A stretch of DNA of 64,000 nucleotides. It comes from Xestospongia muta. Its lineage: Eukaryota > Porifera > Demospongiae > Haplosclerida > Petrosiidae. Positions 10,601 through 24,280 of the stretch are shown here, one piece after another. Numbering within the stretch: the first letter of the stretch is position 1; each line of letters begins with the position of its first letter. The stretch covers positions 8,420,923 through 8,484,922 of the forward strand of contig OY848922.1 of assembly GCA_963693285.1 (NCBI GenBank), written 5' to 3'. The position numbers and the translations under genes were made by a program. The notes below the pieces were generated by a model, which ran no database searches, was not told the DNA's origin, and saw only the letters and a list, made by a program, of their open reading frames with translations.

Positions 10601-12873
10601 CTAGCAGTATTGTTGTATATAATGCAGTTACTAAACTCAGTACTACTATTTCCATTTTGCAAGTCAATGGCCATTCCTCCTCCACTCCAAGCAGTATTAT
10701 TGTATATAGTGCAATTACTAAACTCAGTACTACGACTTCCATTCTTGAAATAAATGGTCATTCCTCCTCCATACCAAGCAGTATTGTTGTATATATTGCA
10801 ATCACTAAACTCAGTACTACCACTTCCATTATGCAAATCAATGGCCATTCCTCCTCCATTCGTAGCAATATTGTTGTATATATTGCAATCACTAAACTCA
10901 ATACTACCACTTCCATTATGCAAATCAATGGCCATTCCTCCTCCAATCGTAGCAGTATTGTTGTATATATTGCAATCACTACACTCAATACTACCACTTC
11001 CATTTTGCAACAAAATGTACACTCCTCCTCCACCCCTAGCAGTATTATTGTATATAGTACAGTTACTAAACACAGTACCACCATTTTCATTATGCAAATA
11101 AATGGCCATTCCTCCTCCACTAATCCTAGCAGTATTGTTGTATATAGTGCAGTTACTAAACTCAGTACTACCACTTTCATTATGCAAATCAATGGCCATT
11201 CCTCCTCCAATCGTAGCAGTATTGTTGTATATATTGCAATCACTACACTCAATACTACCACTTCCATTTTGCAACAAAATGTACACTCCTCCTCCACCCC
11301 TAGCAGTATTATTGTATATAGTGCAGTTACTAAACACAGTACTACCATTTTCATTATGCAAATAAATGGCCATTCCTCCTCCACTAATCCTAGCAGTATT
11401 GTTGTATATAGTGCAGTTACTAAACTCAGTACTACTATTTCCATTTTGCAAATCAATGTACATTCCTCCTCCAATCGTAGCAGTATTGTTGTATATATTG
11501 CAATCACTACACTCAATACTACCACTTCCATTTTGCAACAAAATGTACACTCCTCCTCCACCCCTAGCAGTATTATTGTATATAGTGCAGTTACTAAACA
11601 CAGTACTACCATTTTCATTATGCAAATAAATGGTCATTCCTCCTCCACTAATCCTAGCAGTATTGTTGTATATAGTGCAGTTACTAAACTCAGTACTACT
11701 ATTTCCATTTTGCAAATCAATGTACATTCCTCCTCCAATCGTAGCAGTATTGTTGTATATATTGCAATCACTACACTCAATACTACCACTTCCATTTTGC
11801 AACAAAATGTACACTCCTCCTCCACTCCAAGCAGTATTATTGTATATAGTGCAGTTACTAAACTCAGTACTACCACTTTCATTATGCAAATCAATGGCCA
11901 TTCCTCCTCCATTCGTAGCAATATTGTTGTATATATTGCAATCACTAAACTCAATACTACCACTTCCATTATGCAAATCAATGGCCATTCCTCCTCCATT
12001 TGTAGCAGTATTGTTGTATATATTGCAATCACTAAACTCAATACTACCTCTTCCATTATTGATAAAAATGTACACTCCTCCTCCATACTGAACAATATTA
12101 TGTGAAAACTCACTATTTTCAATGATTATCTCAACTTCAATATCATTATCAACATTATACACCAAACTCATACCACTTCCTAAACCCAGTGTAAAATTTG
12201 ATTTCATGATATTAACTCTGGATAGTTTTTTAACCTGGTCATCATAGTAAATTAATGCATTGCCTACATCAGTCTTAAGATCTCCATTATTAGCAAATGT
12301 GGAATTGATGATTAACACATCAAAAGCTTTGTAAAGAACTAGTCCAATACCAGAACTATTCTGGACTGATACCCATTCCAATGTGACATTATTGATGTCA
12401 ACAAAGTATAAGTTAATGTTTACATTTATATTGTATACTAGGTAACTAGTATTATAAAGACTTCCACAGTTTGCTATTGTTATTGATTTTAATACAACAT
12501 CTGTGCTATTAGTAAATTGTATACCACCTCTGTTGTAATCACTACACCTTATTACTGAGGTAGATTGCATGACAGTCTTATGAAAGCCTTGTTCTATATG
12601 ACCCAGTCCCTGTAGAGTTATATTACTTACATCACTGATCTCCAATGTATCATGTAGAGTATGAGTTCCCTCTAGGAAGTAGAAGATTGTATCATCAGTG
12701 AAGTAAGATATATAATCAGCAGTATAGTAGGAGAGGTTGTGACAAGGTAGGTCAGTAGAAGGACAAGATTCTCCATTAGGATCTGCAGAGACATAATACT
12801 CAGAAGCAGTAACATATCCACTGTAGATATACAGTATAACTGATGTTATATAATAGATATGACACCAGCTCAT
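7603..12873 (-). CDS. PMP-like beta-helix repeat multi-pass membrane protein, copy E (1756 aa)
   Basis: Intact single-exon frame. Residues 1-24 are a signal peptide. About 25-260 form a Asn-rich lead-in. About 262-950 hold 23 tandem units of roughly 29 residues with the core F/CS[ND]C.IYNNTA followed by GGG. These resemble chlamydial PMP repeats and predict a right-handed parallel beta helix. A Cys-rich stretch near 1290-1345 includes CGQCSEGLSL. Roughly eight or nine hydrophobic segments (about 1348-1700) follow, with the signature WLQFIFPAYVW, then a cytoplasmic tail ending DDEDY. I recall similar polytopic domains behind beta-helix or Cys-rich ectodomains in protists and basal animals, but give no named function. 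Many N-glycosylation sequons (NNT, NGS) fit an exposed ectodomain. Confidence 0.9.
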   Translation of the reverse strand: MSWCHIYYITSVILYIYSGYVTASEYYVSADPNGESCPSTDLPCHNLSYYTADYISYFTDDTIFYFLEGTHTLHDTLEISDVSNITLQGLGHIEQGFHKTVMQSTSVIRCSDYNRGGIQFTNSTDVVLKSITIANCGSLYNTSYLVYNINVNINLYFVDINNVTLEWVSVQNSSGIGLVLYKAFDVLIINSTFANNGDLKTDVGNALIYYDDQVKKLSRVNIMKSNFTLGLGSGMSLVYNVDNDIEVEIIIENSEFSHNIVQYGGGVYIFINNGRGSIEFSDCNIYNNTATNGGGMAIDLHNGSGSIEFSDCNIYNNIATNGGGMAIDLHNESGSTEFSNCTIYNNTAWSGGGVYILLQNGSGSIECSDCNIYNNTATIGGGMYIDLQNGNSSTEFSNCTIYNNTARISGGGMTIYLHNENGSTVFSNCTIYNNTARGGGGVYILLQNGSGSIECSDCNIYNNTATIGGGMYIDLQNGNSSTEFSNCTIYNNTARISGGGMAIYLHNENGSTVFSNCTIYNNTARGGGGVYILLQNGSGSIECSDCNIYNNTATIGGGMAIDLHNESGSTEFSNCTIYNNTARISGGGMAIYLHNENGGTVFSNCTIYNNTARGGGGVYILLQNGSGSIECSDCNIYNNTATIGGGMAIDLHNGSGSIEFSDCNIYNNIATNGGGMAIDLHNGSGSTEFSDCNIYNNTAWYGGGMTIYFKNGSRSTEFSNCTIYNNTAWSGGGMAIDLQNGNSSTEFSNCIIYNNTARISGGGMAIYLHNENGSTVFSNCTIYNNTARGGGGVYILLQNGSGSIECSDCNIYNNTARIGGGMAIYLHNGSGSTEFSDCNIYNNTAWYGGGMTIYFKNGSGSTEFSNCTIHNNTAGYGGGGVYIDLNNESSSIEFSNCTIYNNTSMWGGGIHIRLYNRSFGIEFSNCTIYNNTAFYGSGLFINALYYTSTSSIHFTNVSFQFNRLPNKLNKYQSAVFLVNIENVMFSQIDISNHNTTGLVSINSPIIFDGHSTFVNNSGINGGGIALYGFCQLLLKPNTNISFVNNHASESGGGIFVSQVVYNIDIINCPFKNLSYYNNGTKRMLYFVNNTADISGDVLYGGKISNCINFDFDHQFHYPKQKGLSVVSSDPIKVCFCESNIQNCSITNINITAIPGINVNISLATVGNKDGLTKGVIKLTTSDSSSSTVQTDNTRLNATCTNVTFKLTANSSLNTTKVYVTLEDLISGLSFEVYPIFIDISIESCPIGYPLVNDTCVCRSELNTSSITCDINTQIITRDGDMWIGYNNDSDCLIVYPHCPFDYCNDGTVQFKITSPDPQCLYNRSGILCGQCSEGLSLMLGSNQCGQCTNNYIALIIPFGLAGIALVAFIIALNLTVSLGTINGLIFYANVVKIYEPIFFPNGPVKVLSQFISWVNLDLGIETCFIDGMDSCSKTWLQFIFPAYVWFLLILIVISSQYSSKVVRLVGSHAVPVLATMILLSYTKLIRTVFKALYFINIQCNGNNNVTLLRWYIDANVQYVGGYCHLPLFLFSVAVLILLIVPYTFYLLAIPLFEGPLSKYMCCCQKYMKPFFDAYGGPYKDKCRFWTGFLLLVRVILALVVSLDIKATISLDVLTSLLFVIISMYFLLKGIYQHLPLACLEMSFFLNLMFIAYVSVQTYKASHSRQLLSVGLVSVSFVIFCGIILYHVWDYLSKSCLKQPIAKIMKVFKKPPPDPVTDDAEIPLMCPGSPALLCETSSVTVVSVVMRRESLLDDEDY
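10080..12090. repeat. Coding minisatellite (about 87-90 bp units, with a three-unit higher-order repeat)
   Basis: This stretch encodes the 23 beta-helix units of gene E. Units ending ATIGGG, ARISGGG and ARGGGG recur in the same order, giving a block of about 264 bp repeated near-identically around 10960-11820. That order is the mark of recent unequal crossing over or slippage in blocks of three. The repeat lacks stops in several frames, which explains the long antisense frame on the plus strand. Confidence 0.85.
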
Positions 12874-12970
12874 GATGACAGCAGATTCAACAATGAAAGA
12901 TCAAATGAACAATAGAGAATTAATGTCGAACTAATGAACAAACAAGATAATTTAAGTTGTATTTTTGCAG

Positions 12971-12979
12971 CCTTTTATA
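12971..12979 (-). promoter_or_regulatory. TATA box of PMP-like gene E
   Basis: TATAAAAGG on the minus strand, 106 bp upstream of the ATG at 12873; position conserved in the family. Confidence 0.6.
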
Positions 12980-14755
12980 AACTGGAAATACTATATGTTG
13001 ACATCAGTTCCTCTGAATACTACAGTAACTCATATAGTTTAGCATAAAACAGATGAACTATTTCTTTGTAACTTAGATGATGTTACTATAGAATCTATCA
13101 GAAATTGATGTTGTTATCACAACTTTAAAATTAGTGGTCAATCTACTGTGATGACAGCTGCATTTAGTAGACTATTCATTGTTTAGTTAACATGTTTTGA
13201 AGGTTTTCTTCTAACATGTAACTTTGCTGGTTTCATAAGAACTCTAGTAACCACAAATTAAGTACTATAATTATGACATCATTGGTGTGGTCTAATATTG
13301 TAACTATATATTAACTATATAGTGAATAGTGTTTGTCCTTGTAAGTTCATAATAAATTATGTTAGTCAGTCACTATATATCAATCACATACTGTTATATT
13401 TTAAGAGGTACATTAGTAACACTACCAGTAGTAGAGATTAAATTCAACAGTGATATATGAAGTTATGGGAGGGGCTAACTACACAATATTGAAGTAACCT
13501 GACATGATCAGTAGATATAAGATACACTAGTAACACTTCATATACATGTTCTATTGTATACATATTATGTTATAATTATAAGACAAGGACACTCACTTAG
13601 TGTGTAAAGAATGAGGGACTGATCATGAGACCAAAGAATAAAGTTTATTTGAGATTTGTTGCCATAGTAACTAATGTGTCATTCATTTAATAAGGATTAA
13701 TGTTAACTGGTAATTACTTATTATTTCATGTTAAACAAGTGCTCAATAAGAGTCATAAAAGGGTTAAAATATGTAAAAGTAGGTTATAATATTAACAAGT
13801 TCTATATAAATATAATTCCATATTTCCTTATATGGTCATTTACAAAAGGTACATTTGCTCATGCTGCAATCATAGTTGTACACCTCTTCCTCCTTTGTGA
13901 GCCTATGGGTTCCTGTGTTTTATCTAGGATTTCAGCATAGGTGGGGAGTAAAAATTCTAGGGGGGGTGGGGGTTCCTTTATTATGGCCTTAATATTAAAT
14001 GTACACATGACACCCATGCACTTTAATTCCCCTGAGTGGGGCAATGCATAGTTTCAACTTTGCCTTACAGTCACAACTGGAGCATTAAACACTATCAGCA
14101 TTATATTATGTTCTATACTTTGATATTCCATAATGCTCAACACTATAGTCCATTGTTTCTAAACAGTTGGACCTAATCAGTGTATACCCTTTGATGTACA
14201 TGTACTTGTACTTTGTACTATTACAGCAAGTATTAGGTGAGTATTATTAATGCATGTATACAATGTGCACCTTCACTTTAGGGGGGAGGGAATTTAGTAT
14301 TTTAGGAGAGAAATTCCCACCCTAAAAGGCCCTAGATTTAACACTGCTGTTAATACTTATTAATAAAAATAATACTGCAAAGCTAATTAATACATTATCG
14401 CACTATTCTATGATATTATATATTATGTAGAGTAGAGTATGAGGTGATCACTACACTAGTTGTAACTGTATTGTCAATTAATATGTCACTAGATAGTACT
14501 AGTACTTATAATAGTAAGAATTAGTTACAATATAAAATGTACCTTTATAATTAATACTAAACAACAACAACAACAACAACAATATTAACAATAAGTTTAG
14601 TAATACATAATAACACACTTCTATGATATTATTATTTACATTACATACTGTTATTACTGTTAACTACATATCAAAAATAAAGTTATACAAATAAAACATA
14701 ATCATTTTATGAAATAGAATTCAAACAATTGTATTATATATCAAGAAATCAAACA
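12980..14755. other. Intergenic spacer between PMP-like genes E and F
   Basis: No gene recognised. 13020-13620 matches family flanks. At about 13100-13120 lies the same sequence that flanks the 232-bp MITE elsewhere, here without the element, so it is an apparent empty site. At 14281-14325 a G-rich stretch pairs imperfectly with a C-rich one. 13745-13785 resembles part of an IFRD1 intron near 19406-19445. Confidence 0.6.
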
Positions 14756-17700
14756 TTAGTCATCTTCATCATACAGTAGTGATTCTCGTCTCATTACTAC
14801 TGATACCACACTCACTGAACTAGTTTCACATGATAAAGCAGGGGATCCAGGATGCATTAAAGGAATTTCTGAATCATCAGTAACAGGATCTGGTTGAGGC
14901 TTCTTAAATACCCTCTTGATTTTTGCAATTGGTTGTTTTAAACAAGATTTAGACAGATAGTCCCAGACATGATAGAGGATAATACCACAGAATATTACAA
15001 ATGATACTGATACTAAACCAACACTTAACAGTTGCCTTGAATTTGACTCTTTGTAAGTTTGTACACTCACATAAGCCATAATCATGAGATTAAGAAAAAA
15101 AGACATCTCTAGACAAGCCAAAGGTAAATGTCGATATATTCCTTTTAAAAGGAAGTACATTGATATAATAACAAATAAAAGAGATGTTAACACATCCAAA
15201 CTTATAGTAGCCTTAATATCTAGAGACACAACCAGTGCTAATATAACACGAACAAGTAGTAAAAATCCAGTCCAAAAACGACACTTGTCCTTATATGGAC
15301 CTCCATATGCATCAAAGAAAGGCTTCATATACTTTTGGCAGCAGCACATGTATTTTGATAGAGGTCCTTCAAGTAATGGTATAGCAAGAAGACAGAGGGT
15401 GTATGGTACAATTAGTAAAATGAGTACAGCCACTGAGAACAGGAACAATGGTAGATGACAATAACCTCCTACATATTGGATATTAGCATCAATGTACCAC
15501 CTCAATAATGTCACATTATTATTACCATTACACTGAATATTAATGAAATAAAGGGTCTTGAAGACAGTACGTATCAGTTTGGTATAAGAGAGAAGGATCA
15601 TAGTGGCTAGTACTGGAACTGCATGTGAACCCACAAGTCGAACCACTTTGCTGGAATATTGTGATGATATTACAATGAGTATTAGTAGAAACCAAACATA
15701 GGCTGGAAAGATAAACTGTAGCCATGTCTTACTGCAAGAATCCATACCATCAATGAAACAAGTCTCAATACCCAGATCTAGATTGAGCCAGGAAATGAAT
15801 TGACTAAGAAGTTTTACAGGACCATTGGGAAAGAAGATGGGTTCATATATTTTGACAACATTAGCATAGAATATAAGTCCATTGATTGTACCCACAGATA
15901 CAGTTAAGTTTAAAGCAATGATAAAAGCTACCAGTGCTATACCAGCTAAACCAAATGGAATGATAAGAGCTATGTAGTTATTAGTACATTGTCCACATTG
16001 ATTGGAACCTAACATGAGACTGAGTCCTTCACTACATTGTCCACAGAGTATGCCAGATCGATTGTAAAGACACTGTGGATCTGGAGAGGTGATTTTAAAT
16101 TGAACCGTTCCATCATTGCAATAATCAAAGGGGCAGTGAGGATAAACAATAAGACAGTCTGAGTCATTATTATAACCAATCCACATATCACCATCTCTAG
16201 TTATAATTTGAGTGTTAATATCACAACTTATTGAAGATGTATTTAATTCAGATCTACAACTGCAAGCATCATTTACTAATGGATAACCAATTGGACAGGA
16301 CTCAATACTAATGTCAATGAATATAGGATGAACTTCAGATGAAAATTCACTGATAAAACCTTCAACTCTTACATAGACTTTTGTTGTGTTCAATGAAGGG
16401 TTTGCTGTTAACTTGAAGGTTACATTGGTACAAGTTGCATTTAGTCTAGTATTGTCAGTTTGTACAGTAGATGATGAACTATCTGATGTTGTCAATTTTA
16501 TAACACCCTTTGTTAAGCCATCTTTATTACCAACAGTAGCTAGTGATATATTGACATTAATTCCAGGTATTGCTGTTATATTGATGTTTGTAATAGAGCA
16601 ATTTTGTATGTTTGATTCACAAAAACACGCTTTGATAGGATCTGATGACACTACTGATAGACCTTTCTGTTTAGGGTAATGAAATTGGTGATCAAAGTCA
16701 AAGTTGATACAATGAGAGATTATACCTCCATACAAGACATCACCAGATATATCAGCTGTATTGTTGACAAAATATAACATTGCCTTAGTATCATTATTAT
16801 AATAAGAAAGGTTTTCAAAGGGACAACTTATCATGTCAATGTTATAAACAACTTGTGACACAAATATTCCTCCACCTGACTCACTGGCATGATTATTGAC
16901 AAATGATATGTTTGTGTTCTGCCTTAATAATAATTGGGAGAATCCATATAAAGCAATGCCTCCACCATTAATACCAGAATTGTTTACAAATGTACTATGT
17001 CCATCAAATATTATTGGGCTATTCATACTCACTAAACCAGTTGTGTTATGATTACTAATGTCAATTTGGCTAAACATAACATTTTCAACATTCACTAGAA
17101 ACACAGCAGATTGATATTTATTAATCTTCATTGGTAGTCTATTGAATTGAAATGAAACATTTGTAAAATGGATTCTACTTATTAAAGTAAAGTGTAAACT
17201 AATAATGTACAGTCCTGATCCATAATATGCAGTATTGTTGTATATAGTGCAGTTACTAAACTCAGTACTACCACTTCCATCATACAAATGAAAGTACACT
17301 CCTCCTCCTCTATGCTGAGCACTATTGTTGTATATAATGCAATTACTAAACTCAGTACTACCACTTCCATTATGGATATAAATGGACACTCCTCCTCCAA
17401 ACAGAGCAGTATTGTTGTGTATAGTGCAATTACTAAACTCAGTACTACCACTTCCATCATACAAATAAAAGTACACTCCTCCTCCTCCATACTGAGCACT
17501 ATTGTTGTATATAATGCAATTACTAAACTCAGTACTACCACTTCCATTATGGATATAAATGGACACTCCTCCTCCAAACGGAGCAGTATTGTTGTATATA
17601 GTGCAATTACTAAACTCAGTACTACCACGTCCATTTCGCAAATCAATGTAAACTCCTCCTCCTTCTCCTCTATTCCTAGCAGTATTGTTGTATATAGTGC

Positions 17701-18625
17701 AATTACTAAACTCAGTATTACCACTTCCATTTCGCAAATCAATGTAAACTCCTCCTCCTTCTCCTCCATATGGAGCAGTATTGTTGTATATAGTGCAATT
17801 ACTAAACTCAATACTACCACTGCCTTTTTGCAACTCAATGTTTACTCCTCCTCCTCCATACTGAACAATATTATGTGAAAACTCACTACTTTCAATGATT
17901 ATCTCAACTTCAATATCATTATCAACATCATATACCAAACTCATGCCACTTCCTAAACCCAGTGTAAAATTTGATTTCACGATATTAACTCTGGATAGTT
18001 TTTTAACCTGGTCATCATAGTAAATTAATGCATTGCCTACATCAGTCTTAAGATCTCCATTATTAGCAAATGTGGAATTGATGATTAACACATCAAAAGC
18101 TTTGTAAAGAACTAGTCCAATACCAGAACTATTCTGGACTGATACCCATTCCAATATGACATTATTGATGTTAACAAATAATAAGCTAACACTATAATTT
18201 GCATTCAAATTAAATCCACAGTTTGTTATTGTTATTGATTTTAATACAACACATGTGCTATTAGTAAATTGTATACCACCTCCGTTGTAATCACTACATC
18301 TTATTACTGAGGTAGATTGCATAACAGTCTCGTGAAAGCCTTGTTCTATATGACCCAGTCCCTGTAGAGTTATATTACTTACACCACTGATCTCCAATGT
18401 ACCTTGTAGAATATGAGTTCCCTTTAGGAAGTAGAAGATTGTGTCATCAGTGAAGTAAGATGTATAATCAGCATTATAATAGGAGAGGTTGTGACAAGGT
18501 AGGTCAGTATGGGGACAAGGTACTCCATTAGGATCTGTAGAGACATAATACTCAGAAGCAGTAACATATCCACTGTAGATATACAGTATAACTGATGTTA
18601 TATAATAGATATGACACCAGCTCAT
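14756..18625 (-). CDS. PMP-like beta-helix repeat multi-pass membrane protein, copy F (1289 aa)
   Basis: Intact single-exon paralogue of gene E with the same order: signal peptide (1-24), Asn-rich lead-in, beta-helix repeats, Cys-rich segment near residue 862, about eight or nine membrane segments (about 880-1260), and an acidic tail. Only seven repeat units occur (about 256-480), against 23 in E. Two carry a GGEGGG insertion also seen in copy A. The membrane domain is almost unchanged from E and G, while the ectodomain differs in repeat number and in residues flanking the GGG motif. The start is fixed by homology and by a TATA box 106 bp upstream. Confidence 0.9.
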   Translation of the reverse strand: MSWCHIYYITSVILYIYSGYVTASEYYVSTDPNGVPCPHTDLPCHNLSYYNADYTSYFTDDTIFYFLKGTHILQGTLEISGVSNITLQGLGHIEQGFHETVMQSTSVIRCSDYNGGGIQFTNSTCVVLKSITITNCGFNLNANYSVSLLFVNINNVILEWVSVQNSSGIGLVLYKAFDVLIINSTFANNGDLKTDVGNALIYYDDQVKKLSRVNIVKSNFTLGLGSGMSLVYDVDNDIEVEIIIESSEFSHNIVQYGGGGVNIELQKGSGSIEFSNCTIYNNTAPYGGEGGGVYIDLRNGSGNTEFSNCTIYNNTARNRGEGGGVYIDLRNGRGSTEFSNCTIYNNTAPFGGGVSIYIHNGSGSTEFSNCIIYNNSAQYGGGGVYFYLYDGSGSTEFSNCTIHNNTALFGGGVSIYIHNGSGSTEFSNCIIYNNSAQHRGGGVYFHLYDGSGSTEFSNCTIYNNTAYYGSGLYIISLHFTLISRIHFTNVSFQFNRLPMKINKYQSAVFLVNVENVMFSQIDISNHNTTGLVSMNSPIIFDGHSTFVNNSGINGGGIALYGFSQLLLRQNTNISFVNNHASESGGGIFVSQVVYNIDMISCPFENLSYYNNDTKAMLYFVNNTADISGDVLYGGIISHCINFDFDHQFHYPKQKGLSVVSSDPIKACFCESNIQNCSITNINITAIPGINVNISLATVGNKDGLTKGVIKLTTSDSSSSTVQTDNTRLNATCTNVTFKLTANPSLNTTKVYVRVEGFISEFSSEVHPIFIDISIESCPIGYPLVNDACSCRSELNTSSISCDINTQIITRDGDMWIGYNNDSDCLIVYPHCPFDYCNDGTVQFKITSPDPQCLYNRSGILCGQCSEGLSLMLGSNQCGQCTNNYIALIIPFGLAGIALVAFIIALNLTVSVGTINGLIFYANVVKIYEPIFFPNGPVKLLSQFISWLNLDLGIETCFIDGMDSCSKTWLQFIFPAYVWFLLILIVISSQYSSKVVRLVGSHAVPVLATMILLSYTKLIRTVFKTLYFINIQCNGNNNVTLLRWYIDANIQYVGGYCHLPLFLFSVAVLILLIVPYTLCLLAIPLLEGPLSKYMCCCQKYMKPFFDAYGGPYKDKCRFWTGFLLLVRVILALVVSLDIKATISLDVLTSLLFVIISMYFLLKGIYRHLPLACLEMSFFLNLMIMAYVSVQTYKESNSRQLLSVGLVSVSFVIFCGIILYHVWDYLSKSCLKQPIAKIKRVFKKPQPDPVTDDSEIPLMHPGSPALSCETSSVSVVSVVMRRESLLYDEDD

Positions 18626-18722
18626 GATGACAGCAGATTCAACAGTGAAAGATCAAATGAACAATAGAGAATTAATGTCAAACTGATGAACAAACAAGAT
18701 AATTTAAGTTATATTTCTGGAG

Positions 18723-18731
18723 CCTTTTATA
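18723..18731 (-). promoter_or_regulatory. TATA box of PMP-like gene F
   Basis: TATAAAAGG on the minus strand, 106 bp upstream of the ATG at 18625. Confidence 0.6.
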
Positions 18732-18765
18732 AACTGAAATATTATAATTATTATTACATTATAAA

Positions 18766-19002
18766 TGTGACCAGATTTGCAAAAAGGGACCATTTCTGTT
18801 AACATATTCGTGACCTGATTTGTGAAAAAACCACTGTTAAAACATATCAAAAAACAGTTTTGCATACATATAGAATGGTTATGTATATATAGCTATTGTA
18901 TGCATACAAAAATGTGTTTTAATATGTTTTTAACAGTTGATTTTCTCATAAATCAAGTCACAAATACTTTGACACAAGTGGCCTTTTGCCAATCAGGTCA
19001 CA
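18766..19002. mobile_element. 237-bp MITE with TGTGACC ends (uninterrupted copy)
   Basis: Inverted ends: TGTGACC.GATTTGC on the left pairs with GCCAATCAGGTCACA on the right, with a longer imperfect palindrome inside. The hexamer TTATAA lies just outside both ends and may be the target duplication. No coding capacity. The other copy (29718-30533) is split by a second element. Confidence 0.7.
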
Positions 19003-19129
19003 ACTTATAATTAAATATAATGTCTTTATAATAAATAATATATTACTAATAAACAATCATTAATTTTATAATAAACTTTATAACAATAGACATTACTATA
19101 ATTACTAAGTAATATAATAATAAATAATA

Positions 19130-22222
<3,093 letters not shown>

Positions 22223-22336
22223 CTTGACAACTTTAGAAACGTGTCATATTTACAAGACCAAATACAAAATGAGAAAGAGAAAATGTTAGTCCATTCACTT
22301 TAAACCACAAGCTGTCATTATTTTCTTTTAATTTAG

Positions 22337-24280
22337 CCATCAACTTGAAGTGAGGTTATCACAGAAAGAGTCTCAACTTCAACAACAACTACAAAGTAAT
22401 GAGAGTACCAGTAGTAGCTGGGAACAATATATTGATGTAAGTACTATATCAGTAACAATCATCATATTTATGCTGAACCAAAGTTTGTAAATACAGTGTA
22501 AGTACATGGTGCTTTCTATTAAGACATTTTGTAAAGGTACATGTTAAAAGATAGCCACCTAACAACAATACATATGAAACTGTGAAGACCACTGCTATAT
22601 GTACATACATATCCTTATACAGAGTGCCTCTTAGTTAGTATAGTTTGATAATGTTTCTCATGGCTAGGAAATGGAGAAAGAAATGGAAAGAGTTCAAGGC
22701 GAGTTAAAAGCACTCAGAGATAAAAACCAAGATTTTCAGACTGAAAATCATCATTTGATGACAGAGAGAAACAGAGCAGTTGAGGAACAAGATAGATTGA
22801 AGAAGAATCTAAAACAAAAACAAGATAATTGTAAAGAATATCTTGAACAAGCTCAAATGTGGAAAGAACAAGTCAGTAGACAATGAAATGAAGTATTTAT
22901 GTATGTTCATGTAGTTTGAATCTGCTCAACGTGATTTTGAGCTTGAGAGAAATGTGAGAGAGAAAGAAGCTCAAGCTGTTCAAGCATTGCGGCAAAACAG
23001 AGATAGTTTACAGAAAGAAGTAGATGAGCTACGTAGAAGAGTCACTCAACAGCAATCAGATCTTGCTAACTATCAAGACCCTGATTTTGTAGGTGGTCCA
23101 ATGACAGAACCTCTGGGTGGTCATGGAGTAGGTAGTCCTTCATATCAACCTCCATCAGGTGATCAAAGAAGGGGAGGTTACAGCCAACAACATGGTTTTG
23201 GAGATCAAAGGGGTTTATCCACACACCCTCGTCACTCAGGTGAGCAAAAGTATCCTCTTGGACATGTTGAAGGCTCTCATCAACCAATTGAAAAAGTATC
23301 TCCACCAATTCCACGTAGAGAACAGGGTCCAGGTTATGGGAGTGATGTTTACAGTCCACCAGCTCGTCCTTTAGGAGAACAGGGTTATCGTCATCCAATG
23401 CAACAAGGATCTCCACCTATGCCGAGAGAACATGGTCCAGGACGTGGGAACATAGGTTATAATCAAACTGATCGTCCCACAGGAGATCAAGGCTATCGTC
23501 CTCTCCCACAAGAGGGCTTTCCTCCTCGTCAAACTGGAGGAGGGGATTGGACAGCACCTGTGGCAGGAATTGGCCAATTCCAAAGATCTGATCGTGCATC
23601 TGGAGGTGGTGAAATGTTAGGGCAACATTTTCAACAGTAAGTTTTGTTTGTCTTTGCAACTACAATATATGTATTTAATATATGCTATTTATCACTTTCC
23701 CTAGCTCCATGATATATTAATAGTTTATATGAAGACTATTAACTTTGACTCTAGTATTTAAAACATTGTAGACTCTAAATAAGATATGTCCTGGTGTTAA
23801 TAAGGCACTTTAACTTCAGCAAGTATTTAAAGGAACCTACTTAATGTATTAAGTAGTAGCATATTGACATTATCTTGATTTCATATAGGAGGCCTAGACA
23901 GAATGTAACTGCACAAGAGTATCGTCAAGTGGTAAGAGATTGAGACAAACAAAGAGAGAGAGAGAATAATATAAACTCACTTACGCTATTATTATTCTTT
24001 ACATATTTTAGACTCCTAAATATGAAAATATACGTCCTGGGCAACCTTATGGTGGAAATCAATTTCCACCACCAGATCCACAACCTTGGCAAGTAAGTCA
24101 CACAATCCCATATTTCTATGGCAACCATTTAACCACTCTTAGCAACAAAACCAAGGGGGTGTGGTTCTTCCAGGGGATATACCAAATTTAGCTAAACCAT
24201 CAATGAGTTGTCCGTTATGTGGTCGAGCAGACTTTGCTACTCAAACTGAACTTGAAATGCATTGTGCTAAATGTGACTGA
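22337..24280 (+). CDS. NEMO/optineurin-like coiled-coil protein with UBAN-like segment and C-terminal zinc finger (5' end unresolved)
   Basis: Exons 22337-22436, 22668-22871, 22915-23636, 23889-23931, 24012-24092 and 24143-24280 join in frame (about 428 residues seen). The first two are Gln/Glu-rich coiled coil. Across the 22871/22915 junction lies QRDFELERNVREKE, matching the DF..ER..RE core of the UBAN ubiquitin-binding motif of NEMO, optineurin and ABIN proteins. A Gly/Pro/Gln-rich linker of about 200 residues follows, then a C-terminal CPLCGRADF...HCAKC finger (C-X2-C-X13-H-X3-C) like the NEMO and optineurin fingers. Such proteins bind polyubiquitin in NF-kB signalling or autophagy. The first exon shown needs an upstream partner ending in phase 2; none fits between it and IFRD1 at 22222. 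A start at ATG 22671 is possible. TAX1BP1- or ABIN-like alternatives remain. Confidence 0.6.

Noticed and set aside
10141..12105. 654-codon open frame on the plus strand
   Set aside because: It is antisense to the repeat region of gene E; the coding minisatellite lacks stops in other frames. It has no start context, domain or independent support.
17182..17838. 218-codon minus frame and similar frames at 70-507, 10758-11618, 11634-12122
   Set aside because: Off-frame shadows of the PMP-like repeats; the true frame runs through the whole gene.
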